Shown here piece by piece: positions 8,365 through 17,557 of a stretch of 56,396 bases of DNA (position 1 is the first letter of the stretch; each line of letters starts with the position of its first letter). The stretch comes from Candidatus Cloacimonadota bacterium (GTDB lineage Bacteria; Cloacimonadota; Cloacimonadia; Cloacimonadales; Cloacimonadaceae), in the NCBI GenBank assembly GCA_023228125.1, contig JALOBT010000013.1, positions 1 to 56,396 on the forward strand. Reading direction: 5' to 3'. The notes under the pieces are model-generated. The model was not told the origin of the DNA. It worked only from the letters and a program-made list of their open reading frames with translations, and did no database searches. A program made the translations under genes and the position numbers.

Positions 8365-11300
8365 GTGAAAAGACTCATTATATTACTAAGCCTGCTTCTG
8401 AGCTTTGGCCTTGCGCTAAACGCCGAACAGGTGATTATAGGCGATTATCAAAATGGTGTCCGCCTACTGCGAGACAGCCCCGGTGAGATCCAAGTGGAAA
8501 TGACCCTGGGTGATTTTGAACGTGAAACAGTCACAATAGACGGCAATACCTACTATCAGCCCAGCTTGAAAAAGAGCGGTCTTACCCTGCAAAAAGGCCT
8601 GCCTCAGGTTCCCATCCTGGCCTCCAGTGTGATCATCCCCGGCAGCGCCAGTATGCAGATGCAGATCATCGACAGCGAATATATCGAGCTTCCCATGGCT
8701 ATAGCTCCTTCCAAGGGCAACCTTACCAGGGATATAGATCCCGCCTTGGTGCCTTACAGCTTTGCGGATTTTTATCAGGGTGATAGCCACTATCCCCAAG
8801 CTCCTGCAGAGCTCAGCTCGCCTTTTATCATCAGAGATTATCGGGGTATCACAGTGCATTTTTACCCCTTCATATATTATCCTGAAACCGGCCTCACCAG
8901 AATCTATACCAGGCTGAAGGTTCAGCTCAGTGAAAACGGCATAGATATGAACAATGCTCTCATTAGCTCCAGAAACAGTTTTGCCAAGGAATTTGCCAGC
9001 ATCTACCAAGGGCTGTTCCTGAATTTCTCTCCTGCCAAATATCCCTCTTTGGCAGAGGAAGGCCGCATCCTGGTGATCACCCATACCATGTTTGAAAACA
9101 CCATCCAGCCTTGGGTGGATTGGAAACGCCAGATCGGATTTGATGTTTCTGTGGTGAATATACAGACCATTGGCAGCACCGGCGCACAAGTCAAGACCTA
9201 TATCCAAAATCAATATGATCTGGATGACGGACTGATGTTTGTCCAGCTCATGGGAGATGCTCCCCAAGTGCCCACTCTCATGTCTGGCGGTGGCGGTAGC
9301 GATCCCTCTATGACCCTTTTGGCCGGAAATGACTATTATCCAGATATTTACATTGGGCGTTTTTCCGCACAGACTGTGGCCGAAATGCAAACCCAAGTCC
9401 AACGCTCTATATACTACGAGAGAGATATCCAGAGCGGTGCTACCTGGCTGGAAACCGGCATGGGCATTGCCTCCAATGAAGGAGGCTCAGGCCAGGGTGA
9501 TAATAACGAATCCGATCAACAGCATATGGAAAACATCCGCACCAAACTTTTGAATTACGGCTACAGCTCAGTGGATCAGATGTATCAAGCTTTTGGCTCC
9601 ACTGCTACGAATGTAGGCAACAACCTCAATAGCGGCCGCGCCTTGGTAAACTATGTGGGACACGGATCAAACACCTCCTGGGTAGCTACTGGCTTTAACA
9701 ATAACAATGTCAACAGCCTGACCAATGACAATAAACTCCCCTTCATCCTCTCCGTGGCTTGCGTAAATGGAAACTTCGTGAGCATTACCTGCTTTGCCGA
9801 AGCCTGGATGAGAGCCACAAACAATTCCACAGGAGCACCCACCGGTGCCATCGCCATATATGCCTCCACCGTGAATCAAAGCTGGGCCCCGCCCATGAGC
9901 GCACAGGATGAGAGCATAGACCTGCTGGTTGACGAAGAAAAGCAGACCATCGGCGGTTATTTCTTCAATGGTGCTTCCCGCATGACTGAAAAATACCCTT
10001 CTGGTGGCTCTGATGAATTTAAGAACTGGACCATCTTTGGCGATGCCTCTTTGATGATCAGAACCAAAGACCCCGTCGAACTTTTTACAGATTACAATCC
10101 TGTGCTCTTGATAGGGATGGACAGCCTCAGCCTCACCACAGAAGCTAATGCCAGAATCACACTCAGCAATGATGGCGTGATCTATGGCAGAGCTGTGGCA
10201 GATGCCGCTGGTGCCGCTGTGATCAATCTGGAGACCTTACCGGTGGAGCCTATGGATCTCACCCTTACCATCACCGCCTTTAACAAAGTGACCCATTTGG
10301 GCACTGTGGAAGTTTTACCCGCAGATGGCCCTTATCTCATCGTCACTGGAATCCAGGTGACCGATGATGAAGGTGGAGCTCCCGAATTTGGCGAAATAGT
10401 AACAGTGCAGGTCCAGATGGATAATGTGGGTAATGACCCCGCAGAAAGCGTGAATGTATCTGTCAGCAGCGATGATCCCTACATATCTATCATCGGTGAA
10501 CCTGAGCTCATAGACGATATCGGGGCCAATAGCAGCGGTGCCACCGTGCTGGGAATCGATATCCAAATCTCAGACTTTGTGTCCGATCAATATATAGCGA
10601 CATTCACTGTCGTGATCGAAGTGGAAGGTGCCGATGATTTTGTCTCTGAATATGCCATGACGATCAATGCGCCCCAGCTTGAATTTGGCGGATATCAGGT
10701 AGATGATCTTGAAGGTAATGACAATGGCCGGATTGATCCCGGTGAGACCTTTATCCTCAGTATTCCTTTTAATAATATAGGACACGCCGCTTCTCCAGAG
10801 GGCCAGACCTCTCTGATCATAAACGGTGCTGAGACTATTATCACTCCGATTTTGACGGATTTCGATCCCATCTCTGTGGGCTCTGGCGCTGTCTCAATGT
10901 ATTCGGTAAGCTTGTCTTCTCAGGTGCAGCCTGGCTCTACCATTCAGATTATTGCGATGGTCACCTATGGCAACTACACAGAAACCAAAGCCTACAATGT
11001 GTCAGTCGGAATCCTCGTCGATAGTTTTGAAAATGGCCTTACAGATTTCCCCTGGAGCTTTGAAGGGGGAAATTGGACGATTGATACTGTGGCTCATCAG
11101 GGCAGCTACTCTGTGCGTAGCGCAAGCATCCCGCACAATCAAAGCACCGCAATGAGTATCACCTTGAGCAGCTCCCTCGATGGCATCATCTCCTTCTGGA
11201 AGAAATTATCTTCTGAACAGGATCATGATTACCTGAGATTTTATGTAAATGGCCAGCTCAAAAACGTCTGGAGTGGTGAGCAGGATTGGTCTCAGGCGAG

Positions 11301-12060
11301 CTATATGGTCGCCAGCGGAACCAATACCTACCGCTGGGAATACATCAAAGACAGCTCGGTCTCCAGTGGCTCAGATTGCGTCTGGCTGGACGAAGTGACC
11401 TTCCCCGCCAATACAGTCCAAACTGGCACGCCTACCATCGTGATAGATACCAGTCTTCTGGATTTTGGCAATCTCGACATCGGTAGCGAAGCCTCTTTGC
11501 CTATCACCATCAGCAATACAGGAGATGCCTCCATGCTGGGCTCTCTACAAGTGCCGCAGCCCTATACTCTGGACGCCACAAGCGCTGAATTTGTCAGCAA
11601 TCTGAACTATGTCCTGGCTCCTGGTGAAGTTCTGGAATATAGCATCGGTTTCCGCCCCAATGCAGAAGGTGTATATCCCGCTTACCTCATCATCTATAGC
11701 GACGATCCCAATGCGCAGGTGACAAACGTATCCCTGATGGGCTCGGCAACCCCAATCTCCAATCAAGATGGCATTAGCCCCCTCATCACCGAATTGGGTG
11801 CAAACTATCCCAATCCCTTCAATCCCACCACCACCATCAGCTTCTCTCTGAAAGAAAGAGGCCCGGTGGCTATCAATATCTACAATATCCTGGGGCAGAA
11901 AGTGAAGACCCTCCACACTGGCGAAACACCAGCCGGAAACCACCATCTGAGCTGGAATGGTAAAGACGATAAGAACAATAATGTCGCCAGCGGCGTGTAT
12001 TTCTACAAAATGCAATCCCGCGAATATACGAATACCAGGAAGATGATCCTGATGAAATAG
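8365..12060 (+). CDS. Secreted gingipain-like C25 peptidase with C-terminal sorting domain (copy 2)
   Basis: This 1231-aa paralog of the preceding gene has the same domain order. It starts with a signal peptide (VKRLIILLSLLLSFGLALNA) and a propeptide. The C25 domain has H433 (NYVGHGSNTSW) and C466 (SVACVNGNF), a textbook gingipain dyad. CARDB-like repeats, a MAM-like domain (DSFENGLTDFPWSFEGG onward), a Hydin-like domain and the sorting domain (YPNPFNPTTTISFSL to MILMK) follow. The start is probably GTG 8365: GGAGG at 8355-8359 is then correctly spaced, whereas the in-frame ATG 8353 would place that Shine-Dalgarno inside the gene. The pair probably arose by duplication but the two have diverged widely. 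Confidence 0.85.
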   Translation: MKRLIILLSLLLSFGLALNAEQVIIGDYQNGVRLLRDSPGEIQVEMTLGDFERETVTIDGNTYYQPSLKKSGLTLQKGLPQVPILASSVIIPGSASMQMQIIDSEYIELPMAIAPSKGNLTRDIDPALVPYSFADFYQGDSHYPQAPAELSSPFIIRDYRGITVHFYPFIYYPETGLTRIYTRLKVQLSENGIDMNNALISSRNSFAKEFASIYQGLFLNFSPAKYPSLAEEGRILVITHTMFENTIQPWVDWKRQIGFDVSVVNIQTIGSTGAQVKTYIQNQYDLDDGLMFVQLMGDAPQVPTLMSGGGGSDPSMTLLAGNDYYPDIYIGRFSAQTVAEMQTQVQRSIYYERDIQSGATWLETGMGIASNEGGSGQGDNNESDQQHMENIRTKLLNYGYSSVDQMYQAFGSTATNVGNNLNSGRALVNYVGHGSNTSWVATGFNNNNVNSLTNDNKLPFILSVACVNGNFVSITCFAEAWMRATNNSTGAPTGAIAIYASTVNQSWAPPMSAQDESIDLLVDEEKQTIGGYFFNGASRMTEKYPSGGSDEFKNWTIFGDASLMIRTKDPVELFTDYNPVLLIGMDSLSLTTEANARITLSNDGVIYGRAVADAAGAAVINLETLPVEPMDLTLTITAFNKVTHLGTVEVLPADGPYLIVTGIQVTDDEGGAPEFGEIVTVQVQMDNVGNDPAESVNVSVSSDDPYISIIGEPELIDDIGANSSGATVLGIDIQISDFVSDQYIATFTVVIEVEGADDFVSEYAMTINAPQLEFGGYQVDDLEGNDNGRIDPGETFILSIPFNNIGHAASPEGQTSLIINGAETIITPILTDFDPISVGSGAVSMYSVSLSSQVQPGSTIQIIAMVTYGNYTETKAYNVSVGILVDSFENGLTDFPWSFEGGNWTIDTVAHQGSYSVRSASIPHNQSTAMSITLSSSLDGIISFWKKLSSEQDHDYLRFYVNGQLKNVWSGEQDWSQASYMVASGTNTYRWEYIKDSSVSSGSDCVWLDEVTFPANTVQTGTPTIVIDTSLLDFGNLDIGSEASLPITISNTGDASMLGSLQVPQPYTLDATSAEFVSNLNYVLAPGEVLEYSIGFRPNAEGVYPAYLIIYSDDPNAQVTNVSLMGSATPISNQDGISPLITELGANYPNPFNPTTTISFSLKERGPVAINIYNILGQKVKTLHTGETPAGNHHLSWNGKDDKNNNVASGVYFYKMQSREYTNTRKMILMK

Positions 12061-12110
12061 TGTCGTATAACTATAGATAGTATAAACGACTATAGGATAT
12101 AAATCACGAA

Positions 12111-12142
12111 AGCCCCAGCTCTTATGGCTGGGGTTTTTTTTG
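12111..12142 (+). terminator. Rho-independent terminator after C25 copy 2
   Basis: CCCCAGC (12113-12119) pairs with GCTGGGG (12127-12133) and is followed by a run of eight T. It is a classic intrinsic terminator. Confidence 0.9.
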
Positions 12143-13091
12143 GGCTGGATTCGTTTGCGTCTCGTGTCGAGGCTTAATGTGGAATTTAGAATGTAGGATG
12201 TAGAATTAATTGAGAATTGGCGTGCTGGATTCGTCGAGAAGACCGCAGGCCTTGAAAGAAAAGCTCGCCTTCACAAGAAGTGAGCACGCCCCGTGCTCTG
12301 CAAACGAGGACGGTTGCAATCCTGCCCCGCCGAACCCATTGCCAATCATACTCTTTATCCGCGTCAATTTGTCCCATCTGCCCAATCCCTGTGACTGTTC
12401 TTTTCATCAAGCCCTGAAGCCCAAATGGCGTATCATCCTTAAAAGTATCCGCACTGGAGCTTGCCATAGCTCCGATTCTATCGATTTGCAGATAATTTAC
12501 TTTTGAAGCTAATGTGTTGTTTCACTCTTACTTAAGTATTCATCCTGTTCATCCTGTGGATAAACCAGCATTTTTGGGCGCTTCTTTCTCGTTTCGGGAA
12601 CTTGATCACACCTTTATCTACCCTTAATCAAGCGTTAACTATTAACGCTTGATTAAGGGTAGATAAAGATGTGATCGACGCCTTGGAAAGAGGGAGAAAG
12701 GATTACACAAAGTTCAGATAAAATATAGGATTTTGCTATCTAATGTAGCGTCCTTGCAGGACTCGGGCAGATTGCATTACGCCGTATTCTGCCTGAACCC
12801 ATCTGAAATCCATCTGAAATGGATTTTGCAACCGGGTATAGAACGCCCCATCGTGCTTAAGTTTGCCTAAGGTTCCTTTATTTACCATGCCTATGACATT
12901 CTGCTTCTTCAAGTATCCTGACCACAAGAGATTCCAAGCTATCATCAGCAGCAGTTTGGCTCTTTCAGAGCTGGAGGCTTCCAATACTAAAGAAATATAA
13001 AATGCTCAATCTATGAAACAGATTGCGTGAATTGATATTCCTCAGCGCATGGCGTTTATCAATAACGTAGGTGTGAGAAATGTTAGTTAGC
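12143..13091. other. Gene-free stretch with short repeats and a long palindrome
   Basis: I see no convincing gene in these 950 bases. They hold an 8-nt-periodic TTTAGAATGTAGGATGTAGAATT-like patch near 12183-12206 (related words repeated three times), a 9-nt tandem TTCATCCTG x2 at 12539-12556, the long palindrome at 12604-12676, and a small hairpin GTCCT-TGC-AGGAC near 12750-12762. A minus-strand 82-codon frame (12736-12984) exists but has no ribosome site and no recognisable domain. The stretch lies between a plus-strand terminator and the 3' end of a minus-strand operon, where repeats tend to accumulate. Confidence 0.6.
12604..12676. repeat. 35-bp near-perfect palindrome with 3-nt centre
   Basis: Arm 12604-12638 and arm 12642-12676 are reverse complements with a single mismatch (34 of 35), separated by CTA. 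Key words are GATCACA, TTTATCTACCC, TTAATCAAGCG and TTAA at the centre. There is no T-run on either side, so it is not a normal terminator. It could be a small non-autonomous element, a REP/BIME-type repeat or a protein-binding palindrome. Confidence 0.9.
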
Positions 13092-13349
13092 TCAGATTCT
13101 CACCGGCCGGATGGTCCCCTGATTCAGTTTCAGAGCCGGCTCGCCATGGATCATCATAATGATCCCGATCTCCTTTTGGCACTCTGGGCACAGGGGCCGG
13201 CTAAAGGTTTCCACAGCGCTGAGGCCGACATTATCTTCGCTGAGACGGGAGATCAGAACCTTGATCAGGCGTCCTTTACCGGCCTTGAAATAGCGGAAGA
13301 GCAGGTAGCCGCACTTGCAGTGGATATCGATGATCTTTCCGGTGCGCAT
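13092..13349 (-). CDS. Small Cys-pair (zinc-ribbon-like) protein after gltX
   Basis: This 85-aa protein has two Cys pairs, HCKCG (near residue 11) and CPEC (near residue 54), separated by about 40 residues, a layout typical of a zinc ribbon. The middle is basic and helical. I do not recognise a named family. It starts 19 nt after gltX on the same strand and is probably the last gene of the maf-gltX operon. No strong Shine-Dalgarno precedes ATG 13349. A role in nucleic-acid or translation-related binding is possible from its position, but nothing in the sequence proves it. Confidence 0.6.
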   Translation of the reverse strand: MRTGKIIDIHCKCGYLLFRYFKAGKGRLIKVLISRLSEDNVGLSAVETFSRPLCPECQKEIGIIMMIHGEPALKLNQGTIRPVRI

Positions 13350-13368
13350 GATCGCTTGGGCTATGCTT

Positions 13369-14802
13369 TTATTCGGGTTTGATTGAAGAGCTGGACAAAC
13401 GGGACAGGCTCTCTTTTATGCCCAAAATGGCTATAATGGTGGGAAGATCGGGGCCATGCGGTGCACCGATCAGAGCCAAACGCAGGGGCATGTAATAATC
13501 CTTGCCTTTGATGCTCAGCTCTTTGATTCCGGCTTTGGTAATGGTAGCGATCGCTTCGTTATCATCGGCCTGGACAGCAGAAATCTGCTCATAATACCAG
13601 CTCAATACTTTTTGGGAAGTTTCGCTGGTAAGCATCGCCCGGTCTGGCTCGCTCAAAGCAGCAGGCTCAAAGAACATTTTGGCATATTCAGCGAGCTCTG
13701 GCAGCAAAGTGCAGCGCTCTCTGGCCGCGGCGATGACCAAAAGATATTGCTCATAATCCTCGGCCCACCGGGCTGGAAACCACTGCCGGGCCCTTCCTGC
13801 TATGGCTGGCAAAGGCAGTGAGCGCATATATTGGCCATTCATCCAATCCAGCTTGGTGAGATCAAAGATGGCTCCGGCTTTGCTTACGCGCTCCAGAGTG
13901 AAGGCCGCACAGAGCTCTTCCAGGCTGTAAAGCTCCCGGTCATCGGCAGAATGCCAACCCAAAAGAGCCACGAAATTCAGCAGAGCTTCTTTGAGATAAC
14001 CCTTATCAAGATAGCTTTCTACGGAAACGTCGTTCATCCGCTTGCTGAGCTTGGAGCGGTCTGTATTCAAGATCAGGGGAAGATGCACCCATTTCGGAGG
14101 CTGCCAGCCCAGGCATTCATAGAGCCAGAGGTGTTTGGGCGTGGAGGACAGCCATTCCTCGCCCCTTATCACATGCGAGATCTGCATATAGTGGTCATCC
14201 ACCGTGGCGGCAAGATGATAGGTAGGAAAGCCATCGGACTTGATCAAAACCTGATCGTCGGATTGCGAGCTCTCTATTTCCACGTGTCCGCGCACCTCAT
14301 CATCAAAGGCAAAGCGGTGCTCATCAGGCATCTTGAGACGGATCACATAGGTCTCCCCCGCCTTGAGTTTGGCCTCTATTTCATCCTGTGAAAGCGTGAG
14401 ACAGCGGCGATCGTATTTCACGAATTCGCCCTTGGCCTGTTGCTCTTCGCGCATTTGGCTTAAGGTCTCGGTGCTGCAAAAACAGTGATAGGCATGGCCG
14501 GTTTGCAGCAGCTCAGCGGCGTGTTTGCGGTATAGCTTCAGGCGCTGGGATTGGATGTAGGGGCCATAATTCCCTCCGGCCTGAGGGCTTTCATCAAAAT
14601 CTATGCCGAGGCTGTGCAGGGTGGAGACCAGGCTGGCCGCTGCTCCCTGAACCTCGCGGCTTTGATCTGTATCTTCGATGCGTAAAATGCACTTCCCATG
14701 GGTATTGCGGGCAAAAAGGTAATCGTAAAGCGCGGTTCTGAGGCCGCCAATATGCAAGTATCCGGTAGGACTGGGGGCAAATCTGACTCTGGTTTCTGTC
14801 AT
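13369..14802 (-). CDS. gltX: Glutamyl-tRNA synthetase
   Basis: This 477-aa class I enzyme has the HIGH-type motif RFAPSPTGYLHIGGLRTALY at the N-terminus and the KMSKS-type motif KLSKR, with RIEDTDQSR and HVIRGEEWLSSTPKH as further GluRS landmarks. It charges tRNA-Glu (or tRNA-Glx if GatCAB is present). The C-terminal anticodon-binding half is of normal size. Its ATG shares the A of the preceding gene's TAA stop (TAATG), so translation is coupled. It is the fourth gene of the operon that starts at maf (17417). Confidence 0.95.
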   Translation of the reverse strand: MTETRVRFAPSPTGYLHIGGLRTALYDYLFARNTHGKCILRIEDTDQSREVQGAAASLVSTLHSLGIDFDESPQAGGNYGPYIQSQRLKLYRKHAAELLQTGHAYHCFCSTETLSQMREEQQAKGEFVKYDRRCLTLSQDEIEAKLKAGETYVIRLKMPDEHRFAFDDEVRGHVEIESSQSDDQVLIKSDGFPTYHLAATVDDHYMQISHVIRGEEWLSSTPKHLWLYECLGWQPPKWVHLPLILNTDRSKLSKRMNDVSVESYLDKGYLKEALLNFVALLGWHSADDRELYSLEELCAAFTLERVSKAGAIFDLTKLDWMNGQYMRSLPLPAIAGRARQWFPARWAEDYEQYLLVIAAARERCTLLPELAEYAKMFFEPAALSEPDRAMLTSETSQKVLSWYYEQISAVQADDNEAIATITKAGIKELSIKGKDYYMPLRLALIGAPHGPDLPTIIAILGIKESLSRLSSSSIKPE

Positions 14803-15362
14803 TAGTTAAACTCCATAAATAGCTGATATTGTTTGTTGTAATTGATATTTACCAGCCGGTAATGGGGCTGGTAATGCTGATGAAAAGTCTGTGAGTGCGA
14901 GGGCAGGTGGCCTGCTTTTACCAGGTCATCCGCCTCCTGCCAGCTCACGGGGCTGGCTAAAACTGCAGTCTTGAGCAGGTGGCGATAAAGCTCCCACTGC
15001 CTCTGAAAGTCGCTTTTTACATCCGGCAAGTCCAGGCTGGATTCCAGCAGCCAATCTGTCAAAAAGGCGATCTTTCTTTGTCTTAGACTGGGCTCATTTT
15101 CTGATTGAATAAAGGCTAAGCTCACTCTACTGTAGCAGGGACCCAGCTCTTGAAATAAAGGCTCATAGAGCGAGCTTGACAACTCTACTTCGGTCTGGAT
15201 AGAGCGAAAGACCTGTTCGTAATCCCCAGCTATGTGAAAGGGGCCGTATAGTGCCTGATAAAGTAGTTTGTAGAGATCCACAGGCTCCAGATGAGGATGA
15301 TAGCTCAGTTCGTCCTCCACCAGTTTGGTAACGATATCAGTGTTTAGCTCACAGATCTTCAT
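14802..15362 (-). CDS. Conserved hypothetical protein (186 aa)
   Basis: I do not recognise a named domain. The protein contains a segment DLYKLLYQALYGPFHIAGDYEQ that resembles a widespread uncharacterised family with the form D-L-Y-K-L-x-x-Q-A-x-x-G-P-x-H, and it is otherwise helical and soluble with no signal peptide. ATG 15362 is preceded by AAGGAG and lies 14 nt inside the amidohydrolase gene; upstream in-frame starts are less likely. The end overlaps gltX as TAATG. Tight coupling on both sides points to constitutive expression with maf and gltX. Function unknown. Confidence 0.65.
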   Translation of the reverse strand: MKICELNTDIVTKLVEDELSYHPHLEPVDLYKLLYQALYGPFHIAGDYEQVFRSIQTEVELSSSLYEPLFQELGPCYSRVSLAFIQSENEPSLRQRKIAFLTDWLLESSLDLPDVKSDFQRQWELYRHLLKTAVLASPVSWQEADDLVKAGHLPSHSQTFHQHYQPHYRLVNINYNKQYQLFMEFN

Positions 15363-16827
15363 AAAGCAGAGCTCCTTCTTTGATGGTGGCCAGCACCCGT
15401 TTATCTGCCCCAGGCTTGCCAAGGTCATAATTCAGCACGGTAAAATCTGCCAGCAGACCCGGCAGCAACTGCCCCTTGATCTTTTCATCATGCGAAAGCC
15501 AGGCTGCGTTTTTGGTATAGATATCTATCGCCTGGGCAGCCGTGAGAGCTTCAGCGGGATTGTGGTGATTCATGGCCGCATCAAGAGACTTTACTATATC
15601 CAGCTCAGTGATATACCAATCCGAAGAACCGGTGATCTTGATGCCCCTGGAGAGCATGGTGGCAAAGCGGTTCATACTTTGCGCTCTCTCATGGCCCAAA
15701 ACCTGGGCATAAAAGCCATTATCGCCACCCCAGAGCTTGTCAAACATAGGTTGCATCACCGGTACTGCGCCCGAGGCTTTGATGTGATTGATGAGGGCGT
15801 CATCGGTGAGCTCGCAGTGGATCAATTGATGCCGCAGATCTTTAAAATCTGAATTTGCCAGGGCCATATAGACGCTATTGATCTGAGTAATGGCTTTGTC
15901 ACCAATGCAGTGCACGCCTACTTGCAGATTGTGTTGATGAGCGCGGGTGATGAAATCATACCAATATGAATCTGTCTGATATAGATTCCCGCGAATGGGG
16001 CGTCCATTATATGGTTCATACAAAGCGGCGGTGAAGCTGCCCAGAGCACCATCAGCAAGGATGCAGCCGCCAATGCGTTTGGCACCCACCTCCAAAGCTG
16101 CTTCGATATTAAAAGATTGCGGATACAACACGTAATCCACCCCAAAATCATCCAAATTCTCCTGAATCAGGCTATAGTGACCGATGGATCTATTCGCATC
16201 ACCCACCATGGTATGAATGGTGGTAAATCCGCCTTTCAGCGCAATCTGAGAGGCGGCATGATAGGCTTTTAAGATGAGATTGGAGGCGATATTGTTATGA
16301 AACCAATGCACCGCCCTATCGTTATCAAAGCCTTTGAAGATTTCCTCGTCACAATGGGGCTTGCCCAAAAGGCTCAAAATGTTGTAACAGGCAAAGCTGT
16401 TGATAATGCAGGAATGCCCATCCACTCTGCGTAAGACCAGGTTTTTGGCTCTTACGACCGCATTTAATTCTGCCCGGGTGGGAAAGCGGCCTTCGGCGAT
16501 CTTCTGCTCGTCAAAATTCCAGGCAAAGACAAATTTGCCCTTATCCTTGCTGCCTTCAGCGATCAGATCAAAGACATCCTGAAGGGTTTTGGCACCCCCA
16601 AGATCTATCATCAGCGAATACAGCCCGCCCTCAAAACTGTGGGTGTGAGTATCTATGAAACCGGGATAAACATAGTTTCCTCTCAGGTCTATAAGCTCAT
16701 AGTCTCTTGTGTTTTCCGGCAGTGCTGTGAGCAATTTCAGGATCTTGCCATTATCTGTAAGAATGGCCTTTATGTCATTATCAAAAGTAGCCTTATGCCA
16801 AAATTTGGCATTGTAAAATATCTTCAT
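15349..16827 (-). CDS. YtcJ-like metal-dependent amidohydrolase (amidohydrolase family 3)
   Basis: This 492-aa protein fits the YtcJ/NfdA-like branch of the amidohydrolase superfamily. The metal-binding HXH lies in GFIDTHTHSFEGG, DGHSC and the conserved LADGALGSFTAAL follow, HCIGDKA and HCEL supply the later His ligands, and the final Asp is in GSSDW. A C-terminal composite-sandwich segment (GLLADFTVLN) closes the fold. Members hydrolyse N-acyl or N-formyl amides, but the substrate cannot be read from the sequence. It overlaps maf by 4 nt (ATGA) and the 186-aa gene by 14 nt. Confidence 0.85.
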   Translation of the reverse strand: MKIFYNAKFWHKATFDNDIKAILTDNGKILKLLTALPENTRDYELIDLRGNYVYPGFIDTHTHSFEGGLYSLMIDLGGAKTLQDVFDLIAEGSKDKGKFVFAWNFDEQKIAEGRFPTRAELNAVVRAKNLVLRRVDGHSCIINSFACYNILSLLGKPHCDEEIFKGFDNDRAVHWFHNNIASNLILKAYHAASQIALKGGFTTIHTMVGDANRSIGHYSLIQENLDDFGVDYVLYPQSFNIEAALEVGAKRIGGCILADGALGSFTAALYEPYNGRPIRGNLYQTDSYWYDFITRAHQHNLQVGVHCIGDKAITQINSVYMALANSDFKDLRHQLIHCELTDDALINHIKASGAVPVMQPMFDKLWGGDNGFYAQVLGHERAQSMNRFATMLSRGIKITGSSDWYITELDIVKSLDAAMNHHNPAEALTAAQAIDIYTKNAAWLSHDEKIKGQLLPGLLADFTVLNYDLGKPGADKRVLATIKEGALLYEDL

Positions 16828-17417
16828 AACATCCCCTTTTTGAGCAGATCTTGGGCTATTTCATAAAAGCGCCGGATGGGAAAGCCCATCACATTGAAGT
16901 AACAGCCTTCAACCCGGGTAATAAATTGGCTGCCAAAGCCTTGAATTCCATAAGCTCCAGCTTTGTCCATGGGTTCTTTGGTCTGGATATAATCCTGGAT
17001 TTCGTCAGCAGTCAAGGGGGCAAAGCTAACCTGGGTCTGTTCATAAGCGCATCTTTGCCCTTTTGCTCCTCTCACGCAGATACCGGTGATCACAGTGTGG
17101 GTTTTTGCGCTAAGTGCCATAAGATAGCTCTGGGCCTGTTCGGCCGATTCAGGCTTGCCCAGGATCCTGCCGTCTAAAAGCACAATGGTATCTGCAGAGA
17201 CGATTACGCTGTGCTGATCGCTCTTGGCAAAAACGCTTTCTGCCTTGTTTTGGGCATGGCGCATAGCTTGCAGAGCTGGGTCTTCGCCGGTAAGCGGTTC
17301 TGCGATATCACTGCTCTGGGTTTCATAACAAATCCCCAACATATCAAAGATCTCCCTGCGTCTGGGAGAAGCTGAGGCTAAAATTATCTTGTATCCATTT
17401 AACATCTTATCTAACAT
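16824..17417 (-). CDS. maf: Maf-family nucleoside triphosphate pyrophosphatase
   Basis: This 197-aa protein has the Maf hallmarks: ILASASPRRREIF near the N-terminus, SADTIVLLDGRILGKP in the middle with the catalytic Asp, and DKAGAYGIQGFGSQFI toward the end. Maf enzymes hydrolyse dTTP/UTP or modified pyrimidine nucleotides. AAAGGA precedes ATG 17417; a second Met lies four codons downstream. It is the first gene of a five-gene minus-strand operon that continues to gltX and is divergent from serC. Confidence 0.92.
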   Translation of the reverse strand: MLDKMLNGYKIILASASPRRREIFDMLGICYETQSSDIAEPLTGEDPALQAMRHAQNKAESVFAKSDQHSVIVSADTIVLLDGRILGKPESAEQAQSYLMALSAKTHTVITGICVRGAKGQRCAYEQTQVSFAPLTADEIQDYIQTKEPMDKAGAYGIQGFGSQFITRVEGCYFNVMGFPIRRFYEIAQDLLKKGML

Positions 17418-17557
17418 AGATTTAATCCTTTGAGTCAGACTGTCAAATAGCCTGATTACGTCAATGAATATCTGATCTCAAAAGAAATAGCTTGCCTGAA
17501 ACAAGACCTTTTAAAATCCTTGCACTAAAGTATAAAAATGTATCCAGGAGGATCCAA

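Noticed and set aside
12736..12984. 82-codon minus-strand frame as a gene or transposase remnant
   Set aside because: No ribosome site, no recognisable domain, and it overlaps a repeat-rich gene-free stretch.
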